Source: Mycobacterium sp. 1081908.1
GTDB lineage: Bacteria > Actinomycetota > Actinomycetes > Mycobacteriales > Mycobacteriaceae
Reading direction: 5' to 3'
DNA: 64,000 nucleotides
Assembly: GCF_001673535.1 (NCBI RefSeq)
Contig: NZ_LZLY01000119.1
Coordinates: 62,001 to 126,000, forward strand
Below are positions 56,561-64,000 of this stretch, one piece after another (the stretch's first letter is position 1; the number at the start of each line of letters is the position of its first letter). Position numbers and translations under genes: made by a program. The notes under the pieces were generated by a model that saw only the letters and a program-made list of their open reading frames with translations, was not told the DNA's origin and did no database searches.

Positions 56561-57364
56561 TTAGCGCGCCTTCCAGACCGGCTCCCGCTTCTCGGCGAAC
56601 GCCAAAGGTCCCTCCTTGGCGTCTTCGGATCGGATCAGGGTCCGCATCTCGCGCATGGTGCGCTCCCAACCGGGTTCGTCGCCCACGATGACGCCGTCGT
56701 CGACGCCGTAGGCGATGCGCTTGCTCGCCTGGACCGACAGCGGCGCGTTGGCGGTCACCCGCGCCGCCAGGGCCAGCGCGGCTTCCAGCACCGTGCCCTC
56801 GGTGACCACCTGGTTGATCAGGCCCCATTCGAAGGCTTCGGACGCGGTGATCGGCTCGCCGGTCAGCAGCAGCTCCACCGCCACCTTGCGGGGCAGCTGG
56901 TCCATGATCCGGAAGACACCGCCGGCGGCCGCGATCAGCCCGCGCTTGACCTCCGGCAACCCGAATTTGGCCCCCTCGTCGGCGACCACCAGGTCGCTGG
57001 CCAGCGCGAGTTCGGTGCCACCGCCCAACGCGGTGCCGTTGACCGCGGCGATCGTGGGCTTGTCGATGAAGTGGTGCACGTAGCCGGCGAAGCCCCACTC
57101 GGGGTGGTCCGGGTGATACAGGTTCTCGCGGCGCGAGATCGCCTTGAGGTCGGCCCCGGCGCAGAACGACCTGTCGCCGGCGCCGGTGATGACCACCGCC
57201 CGCACGTCAGCGTCGTTCTGCGCTTGCTCCAGGGCGTCCCCGACACCGATGCTCACGGCCGCGTTGACCGCGTTGCGCGCGTCCGGCCGGTTGATGGTTA
57301 TGACCATCACGTTGCCGCGGTGCTCGACGAGGGCCCCCGGCTGGCCGTTGTCGCCGTCGGTCAC
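56561..57364 (-). CDS. Enoyl-CoA hydratase (crotonase)
   Basis: 267-residue hydratase with oxyanion segment SFCAGADLKAISR and both catalytic glutamates: NGTALGGGTELALASDLVVA and FGLPEVKRGL. It should hydrate trans-2-enoyl-CoA in beta-oxidation. GTG 57364 overlaps the thiolase stop as GTGA (57361-57364), so the two are coupled. Synteny places this near Rv1135A/Rv1136 of M. tuberculosis. Confidence 0.9.
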   Translation of the reverse strand: MTDGDNGQPGALVEHRGNVMVITINRPDARNAVNAAVSIGVGDALEQAQNDADVRAVVITGAGDRSFCAGADLKAISRRENLYHPDHPEWGFAGYVHHFIDKPTIAAVNGTALGGGTELALASDLVVADEGAKFGLPEVKRGLIAAAGGVFRIMDQLPRKVAVELLLTGEPITASEAFEWGLINQVVTEGTVLEAALALAARVTANAPLSVQASKRIAYGVDDGVIVGDEPGWERTMREMRTLIRSEDAKEGPLAFAEKREPVWKAR

Positions 57365-58506
57365 AGGAGCTCGACGATCGTGGCGTTGGCCTGGCCGCCG
57401 CCCTCGCACATGGTCTGCAGGCCGTAGCGAATTCCCTTGTCCCGCATGTGGTAGAGCAGCGTGGTCATGATCCGGGCACCGGAGCCGCCGAGCGGGTGGC
57501 CCAGCGCGATGGCGCCGCCGTTGGGGTTGAGCTTGTTCTCGTCGGCCCCAATGTCTTTCAGCCACGCCAGCGGGACCGGCGCGAACGCCTCGTTGACCTC
57601 GTAGGCACCGATGTCGCCGATGGAGAGCCCGGATTTCTTCAGCGCCTTCTGGGTCGCGGGGATGGGCGCGGTCAGCATGATCACCGGGTCGGCGCCGGCC
57701 AGTACCGCGGTGTGCACCTTGGCGATCGGCGTGAGGCCCAGTTCCTTGGCCTTCTCGGCGGACATGAACAGGATCGCGGCCGAGCCATCGGTGATCTGCG
57801 AGGAGTTGCCGGCGTGGATCACGCCGTCCTCCTTGAACGCGGGCTTGAGCGACGCCATCTTTTCCATCGGGGTGCCGCGACGGATGCCCTCGTCCTTGAG
57901 CACCACATTGCCGTCCTGGTCCTTGATGCCCACGATCTGGTCGTCGAACGCACCGGAATCCTGTGCGGCCGCGGCCTTTTCGTGTGACCCCAGGGAGAAC
58001 TCGTCGAGCGCGAGCCGGTCGAAGCCCCACTGCTCGGCGATCATCTCCGCGCCGATGCCCTGGTTCGGCGTGCGGTGGTAGCGGTCCTTGAAGGCCTGGG
58101 GGTACGGGTTGCCGCCGTTGGCAAGCGACGATCCCATCGGAGTCCGTGACATCGACTCGACCCCGCCGGCGACGACGACGTCGTAGTGCCCGGCCACCAC
58201 GCCGGCCGCGGCGAAATGGATGGACTGCTGGCTCGACCCGCATTGGCGGTCGACGGTCACGCCCGGGACGGTCTCGGGCCAGCCGGCGGCCAGCACCGCG
58301 GTGCGGGCGATATCGATGGCCTGTTCGCCGGCCTGGCTGACGCAGCCCCAGATGACGTCGTCGACAATTCCTGGGTCGATGCCGGCCTTGTTCACCAGCC
58401 CGTTGAGGACCTGCGCGGACAGGTCGGCCGAGTGCACCCCGGACAGTCCGCCGTTGCGCTTCCCGAGCGGGGAGCGGACGGCCTCGACGATGACGGCTTC
58501 AGCCAT
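57361..58506 (-). CDS. Acetyl-CoA acetyltransferase / thiolase
   Basis: 381-residue thiolase. The nucleophilic Cys is in VDRQCGSSQQSIHFAAAGVV (near residue 90), with NEAFAPVPLAWL, GGAIALGHPLGGSGAR (His) and QTMCEGGGQANA (second Cys). It cleaves 3-ketoacyl-CoA. AGGAGA lies 8 nt before the ATG. In M. tuberculosis the corresponding Rv1135A is a short remnant, whereas here the gene is full length. First gene of a two-gene operon with the hydratase. Confidence 0.92.
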   Translation of the reverse strand: MAEAVIVEAVRSPLGKRNGGLSGVHSADLSAQVLNGLVNKAGIDPGIVDDVIWGCVSQAGEQAIDIARTAVLAAGWPETVPGVTVDRQCGSSQQSIHFAAAGVVAGHYDVVVAGGVESMSRTPMGSSLANGGNPYPQAFKDRYHRTPNQGIGAEMIAEQWGFDRLALDEFSLGSHEKAAAAQDSGAFDDQIVGIKDQDGNVVLKDEGIRRGTPMEKMASLKPAFKEDGVIHAGNSSQITDGSAAILFMSAEKAKELGLTPIAKVHTAVLAGADPVIMLTAPIPATQKALKKSGLSIGDIGAYEVNEAFAPVPLAWLKDIGADENKLNPNGGAIALGHPLGGSGARIMTTLLYHMRDKGIRYGLQTMCEGGGQANATIVELL

Positions 58507-58567
58507 GATGGTGTCTCCTTTGACGAAATGTGGACTAGTGACGCAAGGGTCTGCCGTCGATTGTCAA

Positions 58568-58579
58568 CCAACGCGTTGG
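58568..58579. promoter_or_regulatory. Palindrome CCAACGCGTTGG upstream of the thiolase operon
   Basis: Perfect 12-bp palindrome 62-73 bp upstream of the thiolase ATG, same CCAAC-N2-GTTGG pattern as at 48522-48533 before the SDR gene. The core AACNNGTT recalls KstR sites, but the outer T/A positions of the KstR consensus are absent. Probably a TetR-family operator for acyl-CoA degradation genes. The remaining 58507-58716 interval shows no gene. Confidence 0.55.
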
Positions 58580-58716
58580 GCGGTTGCGGGCCGGGGTGGG
58601 TTAGCACCGACGGTGTTCACCTTGGCCACGCGGCCAGCTCGCCAGCGGCCAGAACGCGGTCAGCAAAGGAAGTTAGTCCATGTGATCGTTCGCGTTGGAC
58701 CGCTGTCGGTTGGTGG

Positions 58717-59379
58717 CTAGTGCCGCCCGCCCGGGGACAGCCGGCGGCGCAGGATGGGTAGCCCCGGACCGTCGAGAAGGTGCAGCAGTGCGTGGCGGCC
58801 GCTGACGGCCATCATCAATGCGGCCGCTGGGCCGCGTACTTCGATTCCCTTCCCCCATGGCCGGTCGACGTCCGTGGCATACAAAGAGATGCCCCAGAGC
58901 CGACCCAGGGGCACAAAGGCATACGGCCACGGCCCGGTCAGAAAATCCAGCGCCATGGCCGCCAGCGCCGGGTTGGGCTCGAACGGCACATGGAGCGGAA
59001 TCCTGATGTCGCCGCTATGGACCAAGATGTCGGCGAGCGGGTCGAGCGGTCCGAACAGGGGTGGACTCAGCGCGTGATCGGCGCACTTGCGCAGCGTGGC
59101 GGCGATATCGGACGACGGCAGCTGTGCGCGACGGCGCGCGAGCTCGTCGATCGCCCGAGCCATGCCGCCACGGCGCACGGCGGTTCCCATGAATACCCAA
59201 AAACTATCGGCGATGACACTAACCAGGTGCGCAGCCACCGTCTTGATGTCCCAGCCGGCGCACAAGCTGGGCGCGGCCAGCTGCTCATCGTCCAGTTGGT
59301 CGATCAAGGACGCGATCAGGCGTCGTTCGTCTGCGACAGCGGCGAAGACAAGCTCACGGTCGACTCGCACCAGCCGCAC
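58717..59379 (-). CDS. Maleylpyruvate-isomerase-N/DinB-family protein
   Basis: About 220 residues with the MDMPI N-domain: PSLCAGWDIKTVAAHLVSVI (metal-ligand His) and LADILVHSGDIRIPL (second His). The third such protein in this window. GTG 59379 is used; GTG 59370 (VRVDREL) is equally possible, since a TATAGA -10-like element sits immediately upstream. The much longer open frame continuing upstream lacks family similarity. Activity unknown. Confidence 0.72.
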   Translation of the reverse strand: MRLVRVDRELVFAAVADERRLIASLIDQLDDEQLAAPSLCAGWDIKTVAAHLVSVIADSFWVFMGTAVRRGGMARAIDELARRRAQLPSSDIAATLRKCADHALSPPLFGPLDPLADILVHSGDIRIPLHVPFEPNPALAAMALDFLTGPWPYAFVPLGRLWGISLYATDVDRPWGKGIEVRGPAAALMMAVSGRHALLHLLDGPGLPILRRRLSPGGRH

Positions 59380-59600
59380 TCTATACGGAACAGATATTTG
59401 GTTCAATCGGAGACAATGATCGCTGCTTCGCGCGGCCCTAGAAGGGGTAGCCAATGCTGCGTGGACGCGCACAGGTGCTGTGGTTTCGAGTTCCGTGACG
59501 TTCGCCGATGCGCGGCAGGCCGGGTGCGTCGATTCGGGATGTCCACTCCAGGGATCCCGCAGCAAACCATAAATCTGTTCTGATGTGGTGAGGCGGAGGC

Positions 59601-61007
59601 GTGAAGCGGCTCAACGGGATGGACGCGATGCTGCTGTACAGCGAGACGCCGAACGTGCACACGCACACCTTGAAGGTGGCGGTCATCGCTGACGGCGACT
59701 TCACCTTCGACGTTTTCCGCCGTACCCTGATTCGTCGACTGCATCTGCTGGATCCGTTGCGCTACAAGCTTGTTGACATCCCGTGGCGACTGCATCATCC
59801 GATGTGGCTGGAGAACTGTGAAGTCGATCTCGACTACCACCTGCGCCGGGGCCGGGTGCCCGCCCCCGGCGGTCGTCGACAGCTCGAAGCGCTGATCGGA
59901 GACATTGCCAGCACCCCACTGGATCGCAGTCGCCCGCTGTGGGAGTTTCACTTCGCCGAGGGCCTCGCCGATGACAAGGTCGCGATCATCGGCAAGATCC
60001 ATCACGCCCTGGCCGATGGGGTGGCATCGGCGAATCTGCTGGCCAGGGTCATGGACGCGGACGGGGGGAGGCAGGACGAGCGCGACAACGACACGACCTG
60101 CGTACCGCCGTCGACCGCGGCGCTGCTCCGGGCCGCCGGACGCGACCACGCGCAGCAACTCGCCGCCCTTCCCGGATTGATCACCGACGCGCTTTCGGGT
60201 CTGCGGCGGGTGCGGCGGCGCGCCCGCGAGCGCGGCGAGCAGCCGGATCTTGCCAGGCTGCTGCACGCGCCCCCCACATTCATGAATCACGTCGTTTCAC
60301 CGGTGCGGACGTTCGCCACCGCGACGTTGTCGTTGGCGCAGGTGAAATCGACCGGCAAGGACCTGCGGATCACCATCAACGACATGGTGATGGCGATCGC
60401 CGCCGGCGCGCTGCGCGAATTGTTGCTGCGCTACGACGGCAGCGCGGATCGACCCATCGTCGCCTCTGTGCCGGCGAGCACGAACAAGTCGCCGCACCGG
60501 ATCAGCGGAAACGAGCTCGGGGGCATGGCGGTATCGCTACCGACGCACGTCGGCGATCCGCTGGAGCGGGTGCGACTGACCTCGTTGGCCACCGCGATCG
60601 CCAAGGAAAACAACGAACTCTTCGGTCCCGAGTTGTACGAGAAGTTGATCACCTACCTGCCGCCAATCACGGCTCCCCCCGCATTCCGGTGGTTAGCCCG
60701 CCGCGACGCACGCAACAGGCTGTTCAACGTACCCGTTTCCAATGTGGCCGGACCGCGTATCCGGGGCCATCTTGCCGGTGCCGCGGTCACTGAAATCTAT
60801 TCGGCCGGCCCGCTGATGGCCGCCTGCGGAATCAACATCACCGTGTGGAGCTACGTCGACCAACTCAACATCTCGGTAATCGCCGACGATCGCACCGTAG
60901 GTGACACCCACGAGGTGACCGACGCCATGGTTCGTGCCTTCAGCGAAATCCGGACTGCGGCTGGGCTTTCCGGCGAGCTGATCGCAATTGATAGCGCGAT
61001 GCCCTAA
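59601..61007 (+). CDS. Wax ester synthase/diacylglycerol acyltransferase (WS/DGAT)
   Basis: 468-residue membrane-associated acyltransferase making triacylglycerol or wax esters from acyl-CoA. The HHxxxDG active site is IHHALADGVASA with His134-His135 and Asp139. PLWEFHFAEGL is at 112-122, the NDVVLA-like motif is TINDMVMAIAAGALR, and a C-terminal PVSNVAGPR segment follows. GTG 59601 opens at the family start KRLNGMDAMLLYSETP. The last 4 nt (CTAA) are shared with the convergent PlsC-like gene, which could supply or use the same lipids. Confidence 0.92.
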   Translation: MKRLNGMDAMLLYSETPNVHTHTLKVAVIADGDFTFDVFRRTLIRRLHLLDPLRYKLVDIPWRLHHPMWLENCEVDLDYHLRRGRVPAPGGRRQLEALIGDIASTPLDRSRPLWEFHFAEGLADDKVAIIGKIHHALADGVASANLLARVMDADGGRQDERDNDTTCVPPSTAALLRAAGRDHAQQLAALPGLITDALSGLRRVRRRARERGEQPDLARLLHAPPTFMNHVVSPVRTFATATLSLAQVKSTGKDLRITINDMVMAIAAGALRELLLRYDGSADRPIVASVPASTNKSPHRISGNELGGMAVSLPTHVGDPLERVRLTSLATAIAKENNELFGPELYEKLITYLPPITAPPAFRWLARRDARNRLFNVPVSNVAGPRIRGHLAGAAVTEIYSAGPLMAACGINITVWSYVDQLNISVIADDRTVGDTHEVTDAMVRAFSEIRTAAGLSGELIAIDSAMP

Positions 61008-61819
61008 CCCAGGATGGGGAAACGCCGCTCGCGGGCCAGCCGGTCGAGGGCTGTCTGCATCACTGAACGGACGTGCGCATCAACGTCGTCGATCCGTGGT
61101 GCGTCTCCGAATTGGGCGAAGACGTCGATCGGGTCCAGAAAGCTGGCGACGATCTTCGTCGGCAAGGGCAGGTTGAGCGGCACGATCACGCTCGGTCCGA
61201 ACGGGAAACCGACGGTTATCGGCAGGATGTCCGACCGCCACCTGGGCAGGCCCAACCGCTTCGCCAGCCAGGTGCCGCGGGTCAGGAACAACTGGCTTTC
61301 CTGCCCGCCGATGGATACCGCCGGAACGATAGGCACGCCGGCGTCGATAGCCGACCTCACATAGCCGACGCGTCCGTTGAAATCGACGACGTTCTCAGCC
61401 AGCGTCGGCCGGTATGCGTCGTAGATCCCACCGGGAAACACCAGCACGACGCCGCCCGATCGTAGCGCCCGGGCGGTGTTTTCCGGGTTGGCGCGGATAA
61501 CGCCGAGGCGGCCCAGCCAGCCCGCTAGCGGTCCGGCGAACATTCCGTCGTGACCGAGCGTGTAGAGCGGGCGATCGTAGCCGAATTTGCGATAGAAAGC
61601 CGAGGCGAAGATCAGCACATCCGGTGTCAGCATGCCGCCCGAGTGGTTGGAGACGACCAGCGCCCCACCATCGGGCGGCAACGCATCCAGCCGGCGCACC
61701 TCGTAGCGAAACCACTGCCGCGCAATCGGTTCCGCTAACCCGACTAGCCGCCCAACGAATGCGGGGTCCCACTCAGCTATCTCGCTCACGGGCGGATCGC
61801 CGTCCGTCATCGGCCCCAC
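61004..61819 (-). CDS. PlsC-family lysophospholipid/glycerolipid acyltransferase
   Basis: 271 residues. The acyltransferase block I is ALVVSNHSGGMLTPDVLI (an NH-x-D variant with a longer spacing), block III VVLVFPGGIYDAYRPTL and a final VPAVSIGGQESQLF. The family acylates lysophosphatidate or related lipids; the DAGAT-like FPGG motif suggests a diacylglycerol acyltransferase-like subgroup. Driven by a clear promoter at 61856-61884. Start ATG 61819 or 61810. Confidence 0.82.
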   Translation of the reverse strand: MGPMTDGDPPVSEIAEWDPAFVGRLVGLAEPIARQWFRYEVRRLDALPPDGGALVVSNHSGGMLTPDVLIFASAFYRKFGYDRPLYTLGHDGMFAGPLAGWLGRLGVIRANPENTARALRSGGVVLVFPGGIYDAYRPTLAENVVDFNGRVGYVRSAIDAGVPIVPAVSIGGQESQLFLTRGTWLAKRLGLPRWRSDILPITVGFPFGPSVIVPLNLPLPTKIVASFLDPIDVFAQFGDAPRIDDVDAHVRSVMQTALDRLARERRFPILG

Positions 61820-61855
61820 CTGACTCTCCCCCCGCGTATGCCGGCCGCCGGTCCC

Positions 61856-61884
61856 ACTCTAGGACGGAACAAAATTTAGGTCAA
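61856..61884 (-). promoter_or_regulatory. SigA-type promoter for the PlsC-like gene
   Basis: On the minus strand TTGACC (61879-61884) and TAGAGT (61856-61861) are separated by exactly 17 nt, a close match to the mycobacterial SigA consensus (TTGACW-N17-TANNNT). The predicted leader is about 30 nt. The rest of 61820-62018 contains no convincing gene. Confidence 0.7.
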
Positions 61885-62018
61885 TGCGGAGGGAGCAGTT
61901 TAGCCGCATCTTGTTGCGAGGGCGCCAGAGGATCGACCCGAAGTCGCCGCCATGGTCGTGATCCGGGCCAAATCACAGCCCTGGCGGCAATCTCGGCGTC
62001 TTGGCCTCGGTCTTTGTG

Positions 62019-63503
62019 TCAGCCGGCGGGGTACGCGACCGACTTGATCTCGGTGTACTGGTCGAAACCGGCGACACCGTTCTGGCGCCCCACGCCGCTT
62101 TCCTTGTAGCCGCCGAACGGCGCGTCGGCAGCGTACCCAGCACCACCGTTGACGCCCATGAAGCCGGCCTTGATCCGGCGGGCCACCGCCAGCGAGTGCT
62201 CCAGCGAGCCCGACATCACGTTGCCGGCCAATCCGTACTTGCTGTCGTTGGCGATCCGGATCGCGTCCTCCTCGTCGTCGAACGGGATGACGGACAGCAC
62301 GGGCCCGAAGATCTCCTCCTGGGCGATCGTCATGGAGTTGTCGACGTTGGTGAAAAGCGTTGGCCGGACGAAGAATCCCTTGACGAAGCCGGTGGGCGCA
62401 TCCGGTCCGCCGACCAGCGCGGTGGCGCCTTCCTCGACCCCCTTGCGGATGTAGCCCATCACGCGGTTGCGCTGCACCTCGGAGATCACCGGGCCGCACA
62501 GGGTGCCGGGATCCTGCGGGTCACCGCACGTGACGTTCTCGTAGATGCCCTTCAGGATCTCCACACCCTCGTCATAGCGGGACCGCGGCAGCAGCATCCG
62601 GGTGGGGTTGGCGCAGCCCTGCCCGGCGTGCATACACGGCGCGATGCCGATGGCACACGCCAGCCCGAAGTCAGCGTCCTCCAAGACGATGGTGGCCGAC
62701 TTGCCGCCGAGCTCGAGGAACAGCCGCTTCATGGTGGCCGCACCCTTTTCCATGATCCGCTTGCCGACCACGGTGGAGCCGGTGAACGAGATCAGGTCGA
62801 CCTTGGGCGACAGGGTGAGCTCCTCGCCCACGAAGTGATCCGACGCGGTGACGACGTTGACGACGCCCGCGGGGATATCCGTCTTCTCCGCGATCAGCCG
62901 GCCCAGCCGGGTGGCGTTGAACGGTGTGTTGGGCGCCGGCTTGAGCACCACGGTGTTGCCCGTTCCCAGCGCCTGGCCGAGCTTGTTGATTGTGACCTCG
63001 AACGGGAAGTTCCACGGGACGATCGCTCCGACCACGCCCACCGGCTCCCGCCAGACCTTGATCGTGGTGTTCGCGCCGGTGAGGCTGATCACCCGGTCGC
63101 CGAGGTCGGTTTCCCACGCGTACTCGTCGATCAGCCGGGCCGGGTACTTCAACCCGTCGGCGAGCGGAGCGTCCAGCTGCGGGCCGAACGTGATCGCCCG
63201 CGGCGAGCCGACCTCGAGGATCAGCTCCTCGCGCAGCTCCTCCTTCTCGGATTCGATCGCCTCGTGCAGCTGCAGCAGGCAGCGCTTGCGGAGCTCGCGG
63301 TTGGTCGACCAGTCGGTCTCGTCGAAGGCGCGCCGCGCGGCGTCGATGGCCCGGTGCATGTCCTCCTTCGAGGCGTCCGCGACCTCACCGAGCGGCTCCT
63401 CGGTTGCCGGGTTGATGTTGGTGAAGGTGCCGGCGCGGCCATCGACGAGCTGGCCGTCGATCATCATCTTGGGCTCGAAGCGGACCTTTACAGCCTCGGT
63501 CAT
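62019..63503 (-). CDS. Aldehyde dehydrogenase (NAD-dependent)
   Basis: 494-residue ALDH-superfamily enzyme oxidising an aldehyde to a carboxylate. It has GAIVPWNFPFEVTINKLGQA, LKPAPNTPFNATRL, catalytic Glu in RLFLELGGKSATIVLEDADF, catalytic Cys in HAGQGCANPTRML and QEEIFGPVLSVIPFDDEEDA. ATG 63503 (MTEAVKVRFEPKMMIDG) is chosen, with GAAGAGAG upstream. It is near a cytochrome P450 gene on the same strand (91-bp gap from the P450 stop), so oxidation of a P450-derived alcohol/aldehyde is a plausible pairing. Confidence 0.9.
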   Translation of the reverse strand: MTEAVKVRFEPKMMIDGQLVDGRAGTFTNINPATEEPLGEVADASKEDMHRAIDAARRAFDETDWSTNRELRKRCLLQLHEAIESEKEELREELILEVGSPRAITFGPQLDAPLADGLKYPARLIDEYAWETDLGDRVISLTGANTTIKVWREPVGVVGAIVPWNFPFEVTINKLGQALGTGNTVVLKPAPNTPFNATRLGRLIAEKTDIPAGVVNVVTASDHFVGEELTLSPKVDLISFTGSTVVGKRIMEKGAATMKRLFLELGGKSATIVLEDADFGLACAIGIAPCMHAGQGCANPTRMLLPRSRYDEGVEILKGIYENVTCGDPQDPGTLCGPVISEVQRNRVMGYIRKGVEEGATALVGGPDAPTGFVKGFFVRPTLFTNVDNSMTIAQEEIFGPVLSVIPFDDEEDAIRIANDSKYGLAGNVMSGSLEHSLAVARRIKAGFMGVNGGAGYAADAPFGGYKESGVGRQNGVAGFDQYTEIKSVAYPAG

Positions 63504-63593
63504 GTTTGTCACTCTCTTCTGAGTCGTTGAGGGGCTACAGAGAGCCTTACTGGAAAGTAGCCGATTGGCAATATCCAACCTCTTCAGGGCTGG

Positions 63594-64000
63594 TTACCGG
63601 GGATCGAACAGCACCGGCAGCGACGTCGGCGACCGGAAGACCTGCCCCCGGATGTGCGGGTCGTTTCCCTCGGGGTCGAGCCGTAGATTCGGCAGCCGGT
63701 CGAGCAGCAGGTTGATCGCGGTGCGCATCTCCAGCCGCGCCAGGTGCATGCCGAGGCAGACGTGCACGCCGTGTCCCCAGGCGAGATTCGGCCGTTGCTG
63801 CCGGTGAATGTTGAACGTGTCGGGGTCGGGGTACCGATCTTCTTGCCGGTTGGCCGAGCCCAGCATCGGCATCACCGTTGCGCCGGCCGGGATCGCCACT
63901 CCGCCGAGTTCGGTGTCGCGCGTCGCCACGCGGGTGATGGTCAGCAGGGGCGGTTCCCACCGCACGCCTTCCTCGATGGCCTGCGGCAGCAGCGAGCGGT
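63594..64000 (-). CDS. Cytochrome P450, C-terminal part (runs off window)
   Basis: About 135 residues of a bacterial P450. The ExxR/PERF region precedes the window-limited start (VRWEPPLLTITRVATRDTEL is visible), then VMPMLGSANRQEDRYPDPDT, and the heme loop AWGHGVHVCLGMHLARLEM with the Cys thiolate ligand and Trp in place of the usual first Phe. Ends at TAA 63594-63596. The subfamily cannot be assigned from this part. Confidence 0.9.
   Translation of the reverse strand, partial: RSLLPQAIEEGVRWEPPLLTITRVATRDTELGGVAIPAGATVMPMLGSANRQEDRYPDPDTFNIHRQQRPNLAWGHGVHVCLGMHLARLEMRTAINLLLDRLPNLRLDPEGNDPHIRGQVFRSPTSLPVLFDPR

Noticed and set aside
58568..58579. KstR operator upstream of the thiolase
   Set aside because: Core AACNNGTT is present but the flanking T and A of TNNAACNNGTTNNA are missing here and at the sister site.

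Overview
The window comes from a slow-growing Mycobacterium outside the M. tuberculosis complex. The evidence is very high GC, two PE proteins, the mycothiol enzyme MshB, the F420 enzyme FbiC, MmpL, LpqW and PimE, a 13E12-family HNH protein, and gene order that follows M. tuberculosis Rv1187 down to about Rv1135A in inverted orientation. Locus-tag correspondences are from memory of H37Rv, not from a search.

Left part (1-7.9 kb): a partial proline-catabolic dehydrogenase (rocA/pruA) and its divergent PucR-type regulator; a 13E12 HNH gene with an SOS box on its start codon; a lower-GC patch with a DUF732 gene and a secreted-protein gene broken by an amber codon; then stf0 (trehalose 2-sulfotransferase), a YeiH-family transporter with its own 31-residue upstream microprotein, and a GAP/SfLAP-like membrane protein. 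In M. tuberculosis this position (between Rv1178 and Rv1186c) holds the polyacyltrehalose cluster, so the interval appears to be an exchange site for trehalose-lipid genes.

7.8-24.8 kb: an esterase, an APC permease fused to an OB fold, an aminotransferase and ferredoxin FdxC in one leftward array; TB8.4; a mycothiol-type DinB protein; fbiC; PE12; Rv1171, a 35-codon gene and mshB; a TetR gene; a 758-residue repeat-rich PE protein; lpqW.

24.8-37.6 kb: typA, narGHJI (respiratory nitrate reductase), mutT2 divergent from a pterin carbinolamine dehydratase, pimE, and two Ala/Pro-rich secreted proteins. LpqW and PimE act on the same PIM/LAM branch point.

37.6-50.5 kb: small regulators and enzymes (DinB protein/MarR, DUF1059, HhH-GPD repair protein, NTF2-like protein, DUF5302, F420-type Rv1155, DUF1697, GntR, sirtuin); an intact mmpL13 followed by TetR and methyltransferase genes; a short-peptide locus ending in a strong terminator; an SDR gene, mcr and an enoyl-CoA hydratase-like gene.

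50.6-64 kb: two paralogous NAD(P)-binding proteins and a CPBP protease; a three-gene operon of type III polyketide synthase, ICMT-like methyltransferase and FAD-dependent oxidoreductase, the expected composition for alkylresorcinol or polyketide-quinone synthesis; a terminator with 21-bp arms; a thiolase/enoyl-CoA hydratase operon; a wax ester synthase/DGAT, a PlsC-like acyltransferase, an aldehyde dehydrogenase and a partial cytochrome P450. Nitrate respiration, polyketide quinones, F420 and TAG synthesis give the region a low-oxygen/redox flavour, which is inference.

No tRNA, rRNA, CRISPR array or complete insertion sequence was seen.
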